Shown in pieces: positions 18,778 to 27,010 of a stretch of 64,000 bases of DNA. Every line of letters starts with the position of its first letter. Within the stretch, counting starts at the first letter, position 1. The notes under the pieces are model-generated. The model was given only the letters and a program-made list of their open reading frames with translations. It made no database searches and was not told the origin of the DNA. The position numbers were made by a program, and so were the translations under genes. This DNA comes from CAZLFQ01 sp964558975 (lineage in GTDB: Bacteria > Pseudomonadota > Alphaproteobacteria > Rickettsiales > Midichloriaceae): assembly GCA_964558975.1 (NCBI GenBank), contig CAZLFQ010000003.1:99933-163932 (forward strand), read 5' to 3'.

Positions 18778-18811
18778 AAAGTGCATTTATAAGTTATATG
18801 ATGCACTTTTT
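18778..18811 (+). terminator. Rho-independent terminator
   Basis: A 9-bp perfect stem (AAAGTGCAT / ATGCACTTT) with a 14-nt loop and trailing T residues lies 8 bp after the stop of the Arg/Glu-rich protein gene. Confidence 0.7.
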
Positions 18812-18829
18812 GCAATTTATTAACTGTTT

Positions 18830-18845
18830 ATTAACTATCGGGCGT
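18830..18845 (+). promoter_or_regulatory. Candidate CtrA box upstream of prepilin gene
   Basis: TTAA-CTGTTTA-TTAAC matches the CtrA consensus TTAA-N7-TTAAC exactly. It is part of a 10-bp direct repeat with an 11-bp period, and lies 42 bp before the ATG of the large prepilin gene. A TATACT sequence follows about 8 bp downstream and could be the -10 element. Confidence 0.6.
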
Positions 18846-18887
18846 ATATACTAAATGTAGAGCTTTTAATTACGGTATTTATGAATC

Positions 18888-20234
18888 ATGACACAATTAA
18901 ATGGTAGAAACACCCAAGGGTTCACGCTAATTGAGTTATCAATTGTTATTGTGATATTCAGTATAATTTTAGGTTCAATTCTGGGTTTGATGCCCGCTCT
19001 ACAGCAATCAAGCAACACAATGAATATAAACGATAAGCTTACTAAGATTCAGGCAGCTATAGATACGTTCTATTCGCAAAATGGTTATCTTCCATGTGCG
19101 GCTAGAATAAATGATGCGCCTGCTACTGCAACTTTTGGTGTATCAACTGACTGCAGCTTAGCGTCTGTGGCTGGTACAACAGAGATTGCTGGTGCAACTG
19201 CTAATGAGAATTTAAGAATAGGTGCGGTGCCAACACGTACATTGAATTTGCCAGACGACTTCATGTTTGATAGTTGGAATACAAGAATTGAATACGTTTC
19301 TGTTAAACAGATGTCTAGGACTAATGCGCTATTTACACCATATACAAGCTTGCAAGCTGACATAATTCGTATTGAAGATGCAGGAGCAAACAGAATTCAC
19401 CAAGCGAACTCTGCAAGCTATGCAAACGTGGTGGCATATGCTTTGATAAGTTATGGTGCAAATAATAAAGGAGCTGTGAATTATTTGGGTACAGTAAACC
19501 CAATAGTTGCGTGTAGTGGCGGTAGAGATGTTGAAAACTGCGATGATGACAACACTTTTGTAGAAGCCATTTTCGATTCAAGCTCTGGTGGTTATTATGA
19601 TGACTTCATTAGATGGAAAACTAAGCAACAAATTATGCGTGAAGTAACTTACTCTACTGGTGGTGGCGGAGGAGGTGGTACCTCTCCGGGTCTGTCTCTA
19701 TTATTTACTGCTGATTATACATCGGCAGTAAACGTTAGTTTCTTGACAAGAAGACCGCTCAACACTGTGAAATATAATAACATTCCGGGTGCATCTTTAA
19801 ATACTTCAACTTTTGTAATTACTCTGCCTGCAGGTAGTTACTTAGTTAAAGCTAAAGCACGTACTTGGAACTTCGGAGATCATATTTTACAGTTGTATAA
19901 TGATACGACTTCAACTGAATTAGTAAGGTCAAATTTCATTAGTGGTACTTCTTCCTCAGGTTGGGCTTATGGTGGGAGCTGTTGGTATAGATCTGGGGGT
20001 GGTATAGAAGGATTCATGTCTGATATGGAAGGTGGTTTTACGTTGGCAGCTACCTCGCAAGTGAGTTTAAGGACTGTCATCGATCCATTTATCACAGGGG
20101 GTTCTCCAAAATGCGTACCTGCCGCTCCTCACTATCAACCTATTCACTTTTCTAGTGGCGACCTATCTTGGCAACAAATTATTGCAGTTTTTGGTCGTGT
20201 TACCCATGCCACTGTAGAAATTATCCAGCAGTAG
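18888..20234 (+). CDS. Large modular prepilin-like protein
   Basis: A 448-residue protein with a class III prepilin signal: GFTLIELSIVIVIFSIIL with cleavage expected after Gly11 and Glu at +5. Residues 40-255 form a cysteine-containing core (NGYLPCAAR, LPDDFMFDSWNTRI, ENCDDDNTFVEA), then a glycine linker GGGGGGG near 259-265, then a beta-rich C-terminal domain of about 180 residues. The core is homologous to that of the prepilin at 27007-28554, but the C-terminal domains differ. At this length it would be a minor pilin or tip protein of a type IV pilus or type II-like pseudopilus, carrying an exposed binding domain. Confidence 0.85.
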   Translation: MTQLNGRNTQGFTLIELSIVIVIFSIILGSILGLMPALQQSSNTMNINDKLTKIQAAIDTFYSQNGYLPCAARINDAPATATFGVSTDCSLASVAGTTEIAGATANENLRIGAVPTRTLNLPDDFMFDSWNTRIEYVSVKQMSRTNALFTPYTSLQADIIRIEDAGANRIHQANSASYANVVAYALISYGANNKGAVNYLGTVNPIVACSGGRDVENCDDDNTFVEAIFDSSSGGYYDDFIRWKTKQQIMREVTYSTGGGGGGGTSPGLSLLFTADYTSAVNVSFLTRRPLNTVKYNNIPGASLNTSTFVITLPAGSYLVKAKARTWNFGDHILQLYNDTTSTELVRSNFISGTSSSGWAYGGSCWYRSGGGIEGFMSDMEGGFTLAATSQVSLRTVIDPFITGGSPKCVPAAPHYQPIHFSSGDLSWQQIIAVFGRVTHATVEIIQQ

Positions 20235-20256
20235 TTAGAAGTGCCAAATAAAGCTC

Positions 20257-21294
20257 CTATAACCAGCCTTTTCTCTTGAAGAAGTAGTAAGGAAGTACTG
20301 CTGAAAGTACCATTAGGATAAGTGAGAAAGGATACCCGAAAACCCATTCAACTTCAGGCATGAATTTAAAGTTCATACCATACACGCTTGCTATTAGTGT
20401 TGGTGGTAGAAATACTGCAGCAGCAACAGTAAATACTTTGATGATCATGTTTTGCTCTACGTTGATCATGCCTAATGTCGCATCTAACATAAAGCTGTTT
20501 CTTTGAGATAAGAAATTAGCATATTCAGTTAATGAATGTATTTCGCGTGCTAAGTTACGGAAGCGCATCCTATGCTCTTTTCTAGCCATATATTTCCCAT
20601 CTTCAATCTGGCCAAAGAAAATTAACATGCGGTTTATACTTACCAAGCTCTCTCTAATCTTCGAGATCAAGTTTCCAGTTCTACCAACACGTTTAATTAA
20701 AATATTATAGTAGTTGTTTGATAACCCATCATCTTCGTATTCTGATTGTCTGTCTTTTTTTGTAGTGTCTGACCCAATGCCTTTTGGCTTTTCAAATACA
20801 TCAACAAGAAGTTGATCTATCTCATTCCCTGTTTTCTCAAGAATATCCGCAAGACCATTAACTATCGCTTCAAGTATACCTTCTAATGCAAGGTCTGGTG
20901 TTGCACTTAGACTTGGGTTGCGAACAGCTCTGGCTGAAAAATAGTTGAATGCTTTGGGCTTAGAATATCTAAGTGTAACTAGGCACCTTGGATTCAAAAT
21001 AAAGGTAATAGCTGTACCTTCGGGATAGTCTTTATCTGCCTTATGAATTGCTGTGATTGTCATGAAGTATGAATCATCTTCCTTATAAAAAGGGCTTAAT
21101 ACTTCGATTTTATCCATCTCTTCACGGGTCGGAGCATCGATTTTTAATGTGCTCTCAACTAGTTTTTCTTCTTCAATCGTTGGTTCAATAAGATCAACCC
21201 ATACTACATTTTTCGGCAAAACATCATCGGATGTAAGCTCAATTTTATTGAGCTTAGAATGCTTACCCGAACTTAATGTATAGGCTATTATCAT
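20257..21294 (-). CDS. corA: Magnesium/cobalt transporter CorA
   Basis: A 345-residue CorA family channel. The long cytoplasmic domain is followed by two C-terminal membrane helices, with the diagnostic YGMNF motif at the end of the first and basic residues at the extreme C-terminus (FFKRKGWL). CorA is a pentameric Mg2+ uptake channel of the inner membrane. It is convergent with the prepilin gene and divergent from motA across about 120 bp. Confidence 0.95.
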   Translation of the reverse strand: MIIAYTLSSGKHSKLNKIELTSDDVLPKNVVWVDLIEPTIEEEKLVESTLKIDAPTREEMDKIEVLSPFYKEDDSYFMTITAIHKADKDYPEGTAITFILNPRCLVTLRYSKPKAFNYFSARAVRNPSLSATPDLALEGILEAIVNGLADILEKTGNEIDQLLVDVFEKPKGIGSDTTKKDRQSEYEDDGLSNNYYNILIKRVGRTGNLISKIRESLVSINRMLIFFGQIEDGKYMARKEHRMRFRNLAREIHSLTEYANFLSQRNSFMLDATLGMINVEQNMIIKVFTVAAAVFLPPTLIASVYGMNFKFMPEVEWVFGYPFSLILMVLSAVLPYYFFKRKGWL

Positions 21295-21416
21295 GATATT
21301 TTTCTAGTAAGGTTAACTTGACAAAAACGAGTATTTAATGACACTCTTATAAGTAGCTCATATTTTGAAACAAGGCAAGTTTCTTTTAAATTTTTAAGGC
21401 ACATGTAGAGGCTTAA

Positions 21417-22280
21417 ATGTTACCAATAATTGGAATAATAGTCGTATTTGTAACTGTATTTGGTGGATATATTTCTGCAGGTGGGAAACTAGAAGTTATT
21501 TTGCATGCACTTCCTCATGAATTGACAATGATTTTTGGCGCATCAATCGGTGCATTCTTAGTTGGTAATAAGGGTGATGTTGCAAAGTCAGCTTTTAAAG
21601 ATGTAGGAAAATGTTTTAAAGGTAGTAAGTGGACTAAAACAGATTATCAGGATTTATTGTGTCTGATGTTCCTTCTTACGAAGACAATTAAATCTAAAGG
21701 GCTTCTTGCTATTGAAGCGCATATTGAGAATCCTGCTGAAAGTTCAATATTCACTCAGTTTCCAAAGATTCTTTCCGATCATTTTGCTACAGATTTTATA
21801 TGTGACACTCTGAGAATGATGACTATGAGTTTAGAAGATCCTTATCAAATTGAAGATGCAATGCAAAGGATCTTAGATAAGCATCATCATGAAGCATTAG
21901 CGCCATCAGGTGCGTTGCAGGGAATGGCAGACGGATTGCCAGCAATAGGAATTGTTGCTGCGGTTTTAGGTGTAATTAAAACGATGGCGAGTATTGATAA
22001 GCCACCAACAATTTTAGGGCAAATGATAGGTGGTGCACTTGTGGGTACATTCTTAGGTGTGTTTTTAGCATATTGTTTTGTAGGGCCTATTGCGAGTAAA
22101 GCTAAAGCTTTCCATGAGCAAGATGGACAGTTTTATATGATAATTCGTGATGTTATTATTGCTCACTTAAAGGGTAATGCGCCCCAAGTGTCAGTGGAAA
22201 TAGGTAGAGGTTGTGTGCCAAGTAAGTACCAACCAAGCTTCTTTGAGCTTGAGCAATCAATGAGTGAATTGAAAGTGTAA
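21417..22280 (+). CDS. motA: Flagellar motor stator protein MotA
   Basis: A 287-residue protein with the alphaproteobacterial MotA layout: two N-terminal helices (about 1-50), a large cytoplasmic loop with the conserved charged stretch, then two further helices (about 180-225) with the conserved DGLPAIGIVAAVLGVIKTM and GGALVGTFLGVFLAY. MotA with MotB forms the proton channel that drives flagellar rotation. AGAGG lies 7 bp before the ATG. No motB or other flagellar gene is near; the next gene, sspB, is on the other strand. Confidence 0.93.
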   Translation: MLPIIGIIVVFVTVFGGYISAGGKLEVILHALPHELTMIFGASIGAFLVGNKGDVAKSAFKDVGKCFKGSKWTKTDYQDLLCLMFLLTKTIKSKGLLAIEAHIENPAESSIFTQFPKILSDHFATDFICDTLRMMTMSLEDPYQIEDAMQRILDKHHHEALAPSGALQGMADGLPAIGIVAAVLGVIKTMASIDKPPTILGQMIGGALVGTFLGVFLAYCFVGPIASKAKAFHEQDGQFYMIIRDVIIAHLKGNAPQVSVEIGRGCVPSKYQPSFFELEQSMSELKV

Positions 22281-22282
22281 AG

Positions 22283-22804
22283 CTACTTCTTCTTTCTAAA
22301 GTGATCAAGAGATACTACATTGGTTGATGGATCTTTATCATCTGCTTTTTTAGTGGCCTTTTTAGATCCTTTTTTCTCCTTAGTGTCAGTATTCTTAGCA
22401 TCTAGTTCAACTTCAAGTTCAATTTCTTCTTGATCTGAGAACGAGTATCCTACTTCTCTGAATTGTAAGCCAAACTGTACGCTTGGATCAGCAAATGTTG
22501 TTATTGCAGCATATGGTATGTAAATACTTTCTTTAACCCCATTAAAGCTTAAAGATACGCCGAAGCCTTTACTATCAGTGGTTAGATCCTGAAACTGATA
22601 TTGTAAAACAATGGTCATTTCGCGTGGGTATTTGTTTAAAAGGGTTTTTGAGATTTTGACTCCCGGATATTTTGTGACAAATGATATGAAAAAATGATGG
22701 TTTCCCGGCAACCCTTTATCTTGTACAATTTTCAGTACTTTGCTTACTATGATATGCATAGCATCATCTACAAGTTTTCCGTAATCTATTATATCAAATG
22801 TCAT
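22283..22804 (-). CDS. sspB: SspB-like ClpXP adaptor
   Basis: A 173-residue protein matching alphaproteobacterial SspB. The N-terminal domain (residues 1-115) contains HHFFISFVTKYPGVKIS and the beta segment MTIVLQYQFQDL; a variable acidic/Lys-rich linker and a short C-terminal peptide ending VVSLDHFRKKK, the ClpX-docking type tail, follow. SspB delivers tmRNA-tagged proteins to ClpXP. The ssrA gene in this window encodes a tag with an unusual end, so the pair is worth comparing. Confidence 0.85.
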   Translation of the reverse strand: MTFDIIDYGKLVDDAMHIIVSKVLKIVQDKGLPGNHHFFISFVTKYPGVKISKTLLNKYPREMTIVLQYQFQDLTTDSKGFGVSLSFNGVKESIYIPYAAITTFADPSVQFGLQFREVGYSFSDQEEIELEVELDAKNTDTKEKKGSKKATKKADDKDPSTNVVSLDHFRKKK

Positions 22805-22906
22805 TTTATATACCTGTTTCTATCTAACTCTAGTATTAACTCTACATATAAAAAAGTTAACGAATCGTAAACAATAATTTTTTTTATAATTATTTTTCAT
22901 TTTGCC

Positions 22907-23296
22907 TTATACCCTTGATAACTCCATGGATATGTGGCCATTTAAGCCGTCAATTTTAGGTCTTTTTTTGATTGATATGTTTATATCGGAAAAAACCTGT
23001 TTTTTTTCTATAAAAGTGAAGATATCAAGTGTTAATCGCTCTACCAAGTTAAATTCTTTGGATTTTAATAAGGTATTTAATTCGCCACATAGTTTTTCAT
23101 AGCAAAATGTATCTTCAATTCTATCTGTTGTACATCCTTTTGGAATTTCTAGAAAGTGTAGCTCTAAATCAATTGAAATATCCTGAGGAACTTTTCTTTC
23201 ACCATCAGTAACGCCGATATGTATTGGTATTACTAAGTCTTTAATATACAAAACCCCAGACAAATCTTTGTTTGATTTGCTGGGGCTCATATTCAT
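22907..23296 (-). CDS. folB: Dihydroneopterin aldolase
   Basis: A 129-residue FolB-type protein. The motifs HIGVTDGERKVPQ, EDTFCYEKL and NLVERLTLDI correspond to conserved FolB blocks, and the C-terminal lysine is in SIKKRPKIDG. It converts dihydroneopterin to 6-hydroxymethyl-dihydropterin in folate synthesis. The N-terminus has two near ATGs (23296 and 23290). It sits 26 bp after rpsD on the same strand. Confidence 0.85.
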   Translation of the reverse strand: MNMSPSKSNKDLSGVLYIKDLVIPIHIGVTDGERKVPQDISIDLELHFLEIPKGCTTDRIEDTFCYEKLCGELNTLLKSKEFNLVERLTLDIFTFIEKKQVFSDINISIKKRPKIDGLNGHISMELSRV

Positions 23297-23322
23297 TGTC
23301 TGTCTCTTAAAAAAATAGCAAA

Positions 23323-23940
23323 TTATCTTGAGTAGAACTCGATCACTAAATTTGGTTCCATTATAACTGGGTATGGAACATCAGTAAGAGCAGGGATTCT
23401 TGAGAATTTAACAGAGTTTTTATCACCATTTGATTCGATGTATCCAGGTATTGAACGCTCATTGCTTTCAACAGATCCTTGGATAAGAACCATTTGACGA
23501 GATTTTTCTTTAACTTCTACAACTTGTCCAGGTTTTACTCTGTAGCTTGCAACAGTAACTCTTTTTCCATCAACCAAGATATGTCCATGACTAACAAGTT
23601 GTCTTGCAGAGAAAATTGTAGGTGCAAAATTTGATCTGTAAACAATAGCATCTAATCTAGACTCTAGTAGGCCAATTAAGTTTTCACCAGTATCACCTTT
23701 TCTTCTAGCGGCTTCTTTGTATATTCCACGGAATTGCTTTTCTGTGATGTCGCCATAGTATTTCTTAAGCTTCTGCTTAGCATTAAGCTGTATACCATAG
23801 TCTGTAAGTTTTCTGTATCCACCCAAGCCATGCTGCCCAGGAGGGAAATTCTTACGAGCTACTGGGTCCTTACTTCTGCCCCAAAGATTAACGCCTAAAC
23901 GACGACTAACCTTACCTTTTCTATTATTTCTTTTTGTCAC
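23323..23940 (-). CDS. rpsD: 30S ribosomal protein S4
   Basis: A 205-residue S4 protein. The N-terminal RRLGVNLWG and PGQHG segments, the S4 RNA-binding domain (SRLDAIVYRSNFAPTIFSARQLVSHGHILVDG) and the C-terminal LVIEFYSR are all classical. S4 nucleates assembly of the 30S body and helps keep decoding accurate. Here it stands outside the main ribosomal operons, as is usual in Rickettsiales and other alphaproteobacteria. Confidence 0.99.
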   Translation of the reverse strand: MTKRNNRKGKVSRRLGVNLWGRSKDPVARKNFPPGQHGLGGYRKLTDYGIQLNAKQKLKKYYGDITEKQFRGIYKEAARRKGDTGENLIGLLESRLDAIVYRSNFAPTIFSARQLVSHGHILVDGKRVTVASYRVKPGQVVEVKEKSRQMVLIQGSVESNERSIPGYIESNGDKNSVKFSRIPALTDVPYPVIMEPNLVIEFYSR

Positions 23941-24021
23941 TATTGTATATCATAAAGTTGTATATTGGCTGATACTTATACCGTTTTATAGACGCTATGT
24001 CAACGCTTGTTTTCCAAGTTT

Positions 24022-24714
24022 CTAATCAGTTTTTACCATCTCTGTTAGTAGATGCTTACTTAGAAATATGGTAATTGGAAGTGAAATTGCAGTTAGTCCA
24101 GTTAACAGCCAGAAATATGAAGAATTATTGTATGATAAAGTTGATAAAATTAATGCTGGTATAACTAATGGTAGTGTCAGTATAGAGGATAAAATGTTGA
24201 TATTTAAGCCTAAAGTCATTGAGGAGCTTAATAAAAGGATAGGGGTAATAAAGCAGATTAATGTAATTCCAACTAATACAAGGTAAGGAATTGAAGCTGA
24301 ATTAATATCTAAGATTATGCAAACTAGCGGAAAGACCATTATAATTGCCATAGCATAAATTGATATGAAAGCTGCAGTTTTGGCTATAACAGTTGTTACC
24401 CAGTGGCTAGGTATTAGCAATAGTTGGTGTAAAATTCCTGTTTTGTAATCATCTTCTACTAGCGAGCTTGAATTGAGCATCATGGCAAGTATCAGGGGTG
24501 TGAAGAGTAGTGCGATTTTAACAGATTCTTCTAATTGGTAAGGCCCAATTGCAATATTAAAAACTGATATGCATATAATATAAAATGCTATTGCATTTAT
24601 GTGCAAAAACTTATTAGCCCAAGCTAAATTTATTTGGCGTTTAAAAACTGTGATTCCTGCTTTAATTATGTTCATACCAAGGTAGTGTTTTTGAATCATT
24701 ATAGCTTCTAACAT
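24022..24714 (-). CDS. ccmB: Heme exporter protein B-like membrane protein
   Basis: A 230-residue protein with six hydrophobic helices matching CcmB: the central segment LLFTPLILAMMLNSSSLVEDDYKTGILHQLLL reflects the family pattern with its acidic turn, and the C-terminal helices are conserved in spacing. CcmB is the permease of the CcmAB complex for cytochrome c maturation. The first in-frame ATG at 24714 is used, but internal ATGs at residues 6 and 14 are possible starts. ccmA and ccmC are not in the window. Confidence 0.8.
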   Translation of the reverse strand: MLEAIMIQKHYLGMNIIKAGITVFKRQINLAWANKFLHINAIAFYIICISVFNIAIGPYQLEESVKIALLFTPLILAMMLNSSSLVEDDYKTGILHQLLLIPSHWVTTVIAKTAAFISIYAMAIIMVFPLVCIILDINSASIPYLVLVGITLICFITPILLLSSSMTLGLNINILSSILTLPLVIPALILSTLSYNNSSYFWLLTGLTAISLPITIFLSKHLLTEMVKTD

Positions 24715-24781
24715 AGTAAGTATCTATTACTTATTGTGGAAACTGGTTTAATGCTATATTATCCATCAACTTATCAACATA

Positions 24782-26167
24782 TTGAGTAATGATGTGGCGC
24801 CAATATCTCATAAAATAAAAGCTGTCGATTTAATTCCAGGATCTGGAGAGTTTGTGATTTCAACGACTCCAATGCGGAATGGATATGGTCTGTCGCTAAA
24901 TACGGTCAAGGCAACAAGTAAAACTTATATCCAAGCTACAATAGATAATTTAAAAAATGATTTTCCAAATGTTCAGAAAGTGGGGCTAGTGCTCGGGTGG
25001 TTTGGAGATTCTCTAAATGCAGATCAAATTAGAATAGTTCCTAAAGTTGAAGATAGAGAAGTTAAGTATGGTGGGGATGACTGGTCTGTTGGAAACCTAG
25101 TTAGAAATACAGCGCCTTTGATGAGTAAGGTTAACGGTGTTGTTAATTGGGGTGGAACGTATTCGGATAGAAGTGTTATTGAAGCATGTGAACTACTTCA
25201 CAAAAATGGATATGAAGTGATGCTATACCCAATGTTGTACTTAGATTTGCCTAATAAGCCATGGAGAGGTGAAATCAAAGCAAATACTGATACTGGCGTT
25301 AAAAACTTTTTTGCTGAATATAGCAAATTCATATTACATTATGTGAATCTGAAAGTGGGTGATAAAAAACTTACAGATTTTGTTAAAGTGATTTCTATTG
25401 GTTCTGAATTAAAAGGTTTGACTGCCTATGTTTCTCCAAATAGTGGAAAACACATAGTTATTGACGAAATGATCATTCTTGCAAGTCAAGTAAAAGGAAT
25501 TGTGGGAAATAGTATAAGTATAACGTATGCAGCAGATTGGAGTGAATATCATCATTCATCTGATGGTTCGAAGGCAATTGATAAATTGTGGGCATCCCAA
25601 AGCATAGATTTTGTTGGTATAGATGGATATTTTACCCTTACTGATGAAATTGAAAAGGATGGTACGGATTACGCATCTATTCAAAAAGGTTGGGAAAAAG
25701 GATTAGATTATGATTACTACAGGGATGGTAGCAATAATAAAATTCCACTGTCTCCAGATTGGGCGATTAAAAACATCAAACATTTTTTCCATTCTTATCA
25801 TTATGATAAAGATGGTCAGACAGCATGGGTTCCGAAAATGAAGAACATTACGTTCACAGAGTTTGGCTGTGCATCTGTTTCAGGGTGCTCAAGTAAGCCA
25901 TATTTTTATCAATATGGTAAAGAAGCAAAAATTGATAATGAAGCGCAAGCAAGAGTTATTGAGGCAACTTTAGATTATTGGTCAGATCAGTCAGAAAAGC
26001 CTGAAAACAAAGGTTTGGTATCTGATATATATATTTATGCACTAGATGTTAGAACAGATTACAACTCAAGACCTGAGCTTTTTGCTGATGCAGGAGATGA
26101 TGCATATGGACACAACATTAAAGTTGCATCAATTGAAACTATAGGTAATGATTGCGGCACGGCATAA
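24782..26167 (+). CDS. GTA-type TIM-barrel protein
   Basis: A 461-residue protein that matches the TIM-barrel part of the gene transfer agent gp15 / phage host-specificity protein. Evidence is VGLVLGWFGDSL near the start, VDFVGIDGYF-type strand (FVGIDGYFTLTD), ITFTEFGC with its glutamate, and the end IYALDVRT...LFADAGDDAYGHN, which parallels the WDARP...WADG..GHW block of gp15. The usual protein is about 1300 residues, so this is a free-standing barrel. The start is TTG with no clear ribosome-binding site, and the frame opens only 30 bp upstream, so the start is uncertain. Confidence 0.75.
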   Translation: MSNDVAPISHKIKAVDLIPGSGEFVISTTPMRNGYGLSLNTVKATSKTYIQATIDNLKNDFPNVQKVGLVLGWFGDSLNADQIRIVPKVEDREVKYGGDDWSVGNLVRNTAPLMSKVNGVVNWGGTYSDRSVIEACELLHKNGYEVMLYPMLYLDLPNKPWRGEIKANTDTGVKNFFAEYSKFILHYVNLKVGDKKLTDFVKVISIGSELKGLTAYVSPNSGKHIVIDEMIILASQVKGIVGNSISITYAADWSEYHHSSDGSKAIDKLWASQSIDFVGIDGYFTLTDEIEKDGTDYASIQKGWEKGLDYDYYRDGSNNKIPLSPDWAIKNIKHFFHSYHYDKDGQTAWVPKMKNITFTEFGCASVSGCSSKPYFYQYGKEAKIDNEAQARVIEATLDYWSDQSEKPENKGLVSDIYIYALDVRTDYNSRPELFADAGDDAYGHNIKVASIETIGNDCGTA

Positions 26168-26179
26168 TAAGGTAGGAAA

Positions 26180-27010
26180 ATGCTTCGCAAAAATTTATTT
26201 GTATTCGATATTGAAACTGTTCCTGATGTTCAGTCAGCAAGGAACTTGCTCGGCGACTATGATTCTAAAGATGAGCAAATTATTGAGAAATTAAAAGAAT
26301 ATCATTTGAAAATTACAGATGGTAAAAATAGTTTTTTTAGGCAACCTTTTCATAAAGTTGTGGCAATCAGTTTTCTTGAAGCAGAGATTAATAGAGATGA
26401 AGATGGTTCGGAAACTTACATACTTAAAGAATTAAGATCTGGTGGCGCTTTAGAATCAAAAGAATCAGAACTGATACAGGGTTTTTTTCAGCATTTATCA
26501 AAACTCAATGCGCGCCTTGTAAGTTTTAATGGTAGAACTTTTGACCTGCCAGTTTTGAAGTATCGCGCCATGCTATATGGAGTTGATGCTAAGTGGCTTC
26601 ATAAGTCTGGAGATAAGTGGAATAGTTATAACAGCAAATATAGCTTAGATTGGCATTGTGATTTAATAGACGCATTTTCTGACTTTGGTTCTTCAGCTAG
26701 AGTTAAGATGGATGAGCTTTGTGCGCTTTTCGGGTTTCCTGGGAAATTAGATGTTGATGGTTCGCAGGTTGATGAAATGTTTAAAGCTAAGAAGCTTAAA
26801 GAGATCAGAGATTATTGCGAGCTGGATGTCTTAAATACATATCTTCTATATTTAAAGTATTCAAACCATGCTGGCAATTTAACAAAAGGGAACTATGCAC
26901 AATGTATGCAGGATGTTTTGGCGTATTTAGAAGCCAATTCTGAAAAGCGGGAACATTTACCCGAATTCCTTAATGCTTGGTTAGAGCGGCACACAGAAAG
27001 CTCTTTTTAA
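26180..27010 (+). CDS. Predicted 3'-5' exonuclease, PolB-exonuclease-like
   Basis: A 276-residue DnaQ-fold nuclease. Exo I is FDIETVPD (residues 9-16, catalytic Asp and Glu), Exo II is LVSFNGRTFDLPVLKYRA, and Exo III is YCELDVLNTYLLY. This is the COG3298-like family of stand-alone exonucleases related to the proofreading domain of DNA polymerase B. It probably trims single-stranded DNA or RNA; its substrate is not established. It begins 12 bp after the TIM-barrel gene, with GGTAGG before the ATG, and its stop overlaps the convergent prepilin gene by 4 bp. Confidence 0.85.
   Translation: MLRKNLFVFDIETVPDVQSARNLLGDYDSKDEQIIEKLKEYHLKITDGKNSFFRQPFHKVVAISFLEAEINRDEDGSETYILKELRSGGALESKESELIQGFFQHLSKLNARLVSFNGRTFDLPVLKYRAMLYGVDAKWLHKSGDKWNSYNSKYSLDWHCDLIDAFSDFGSSARVKMDELCALFGFPGKLDVDGSQVDEMFKAKKLKEIRDYCELDVLNTYLLYLKYSNHAGNLTKGNYAQCMQDVLAYLEANSEKREHLPEFLNAWLERHTESSF

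Noticed and set aside
18314..18786. Two long minus-strand frames rich in Ser, Leu and Ile opposite the Arg/Glu-rich gene
   Set aside because: They are antisense shadows of the purine-rich repeat; the plus strand has a signal peptide, ribosome-binding site and terminator.
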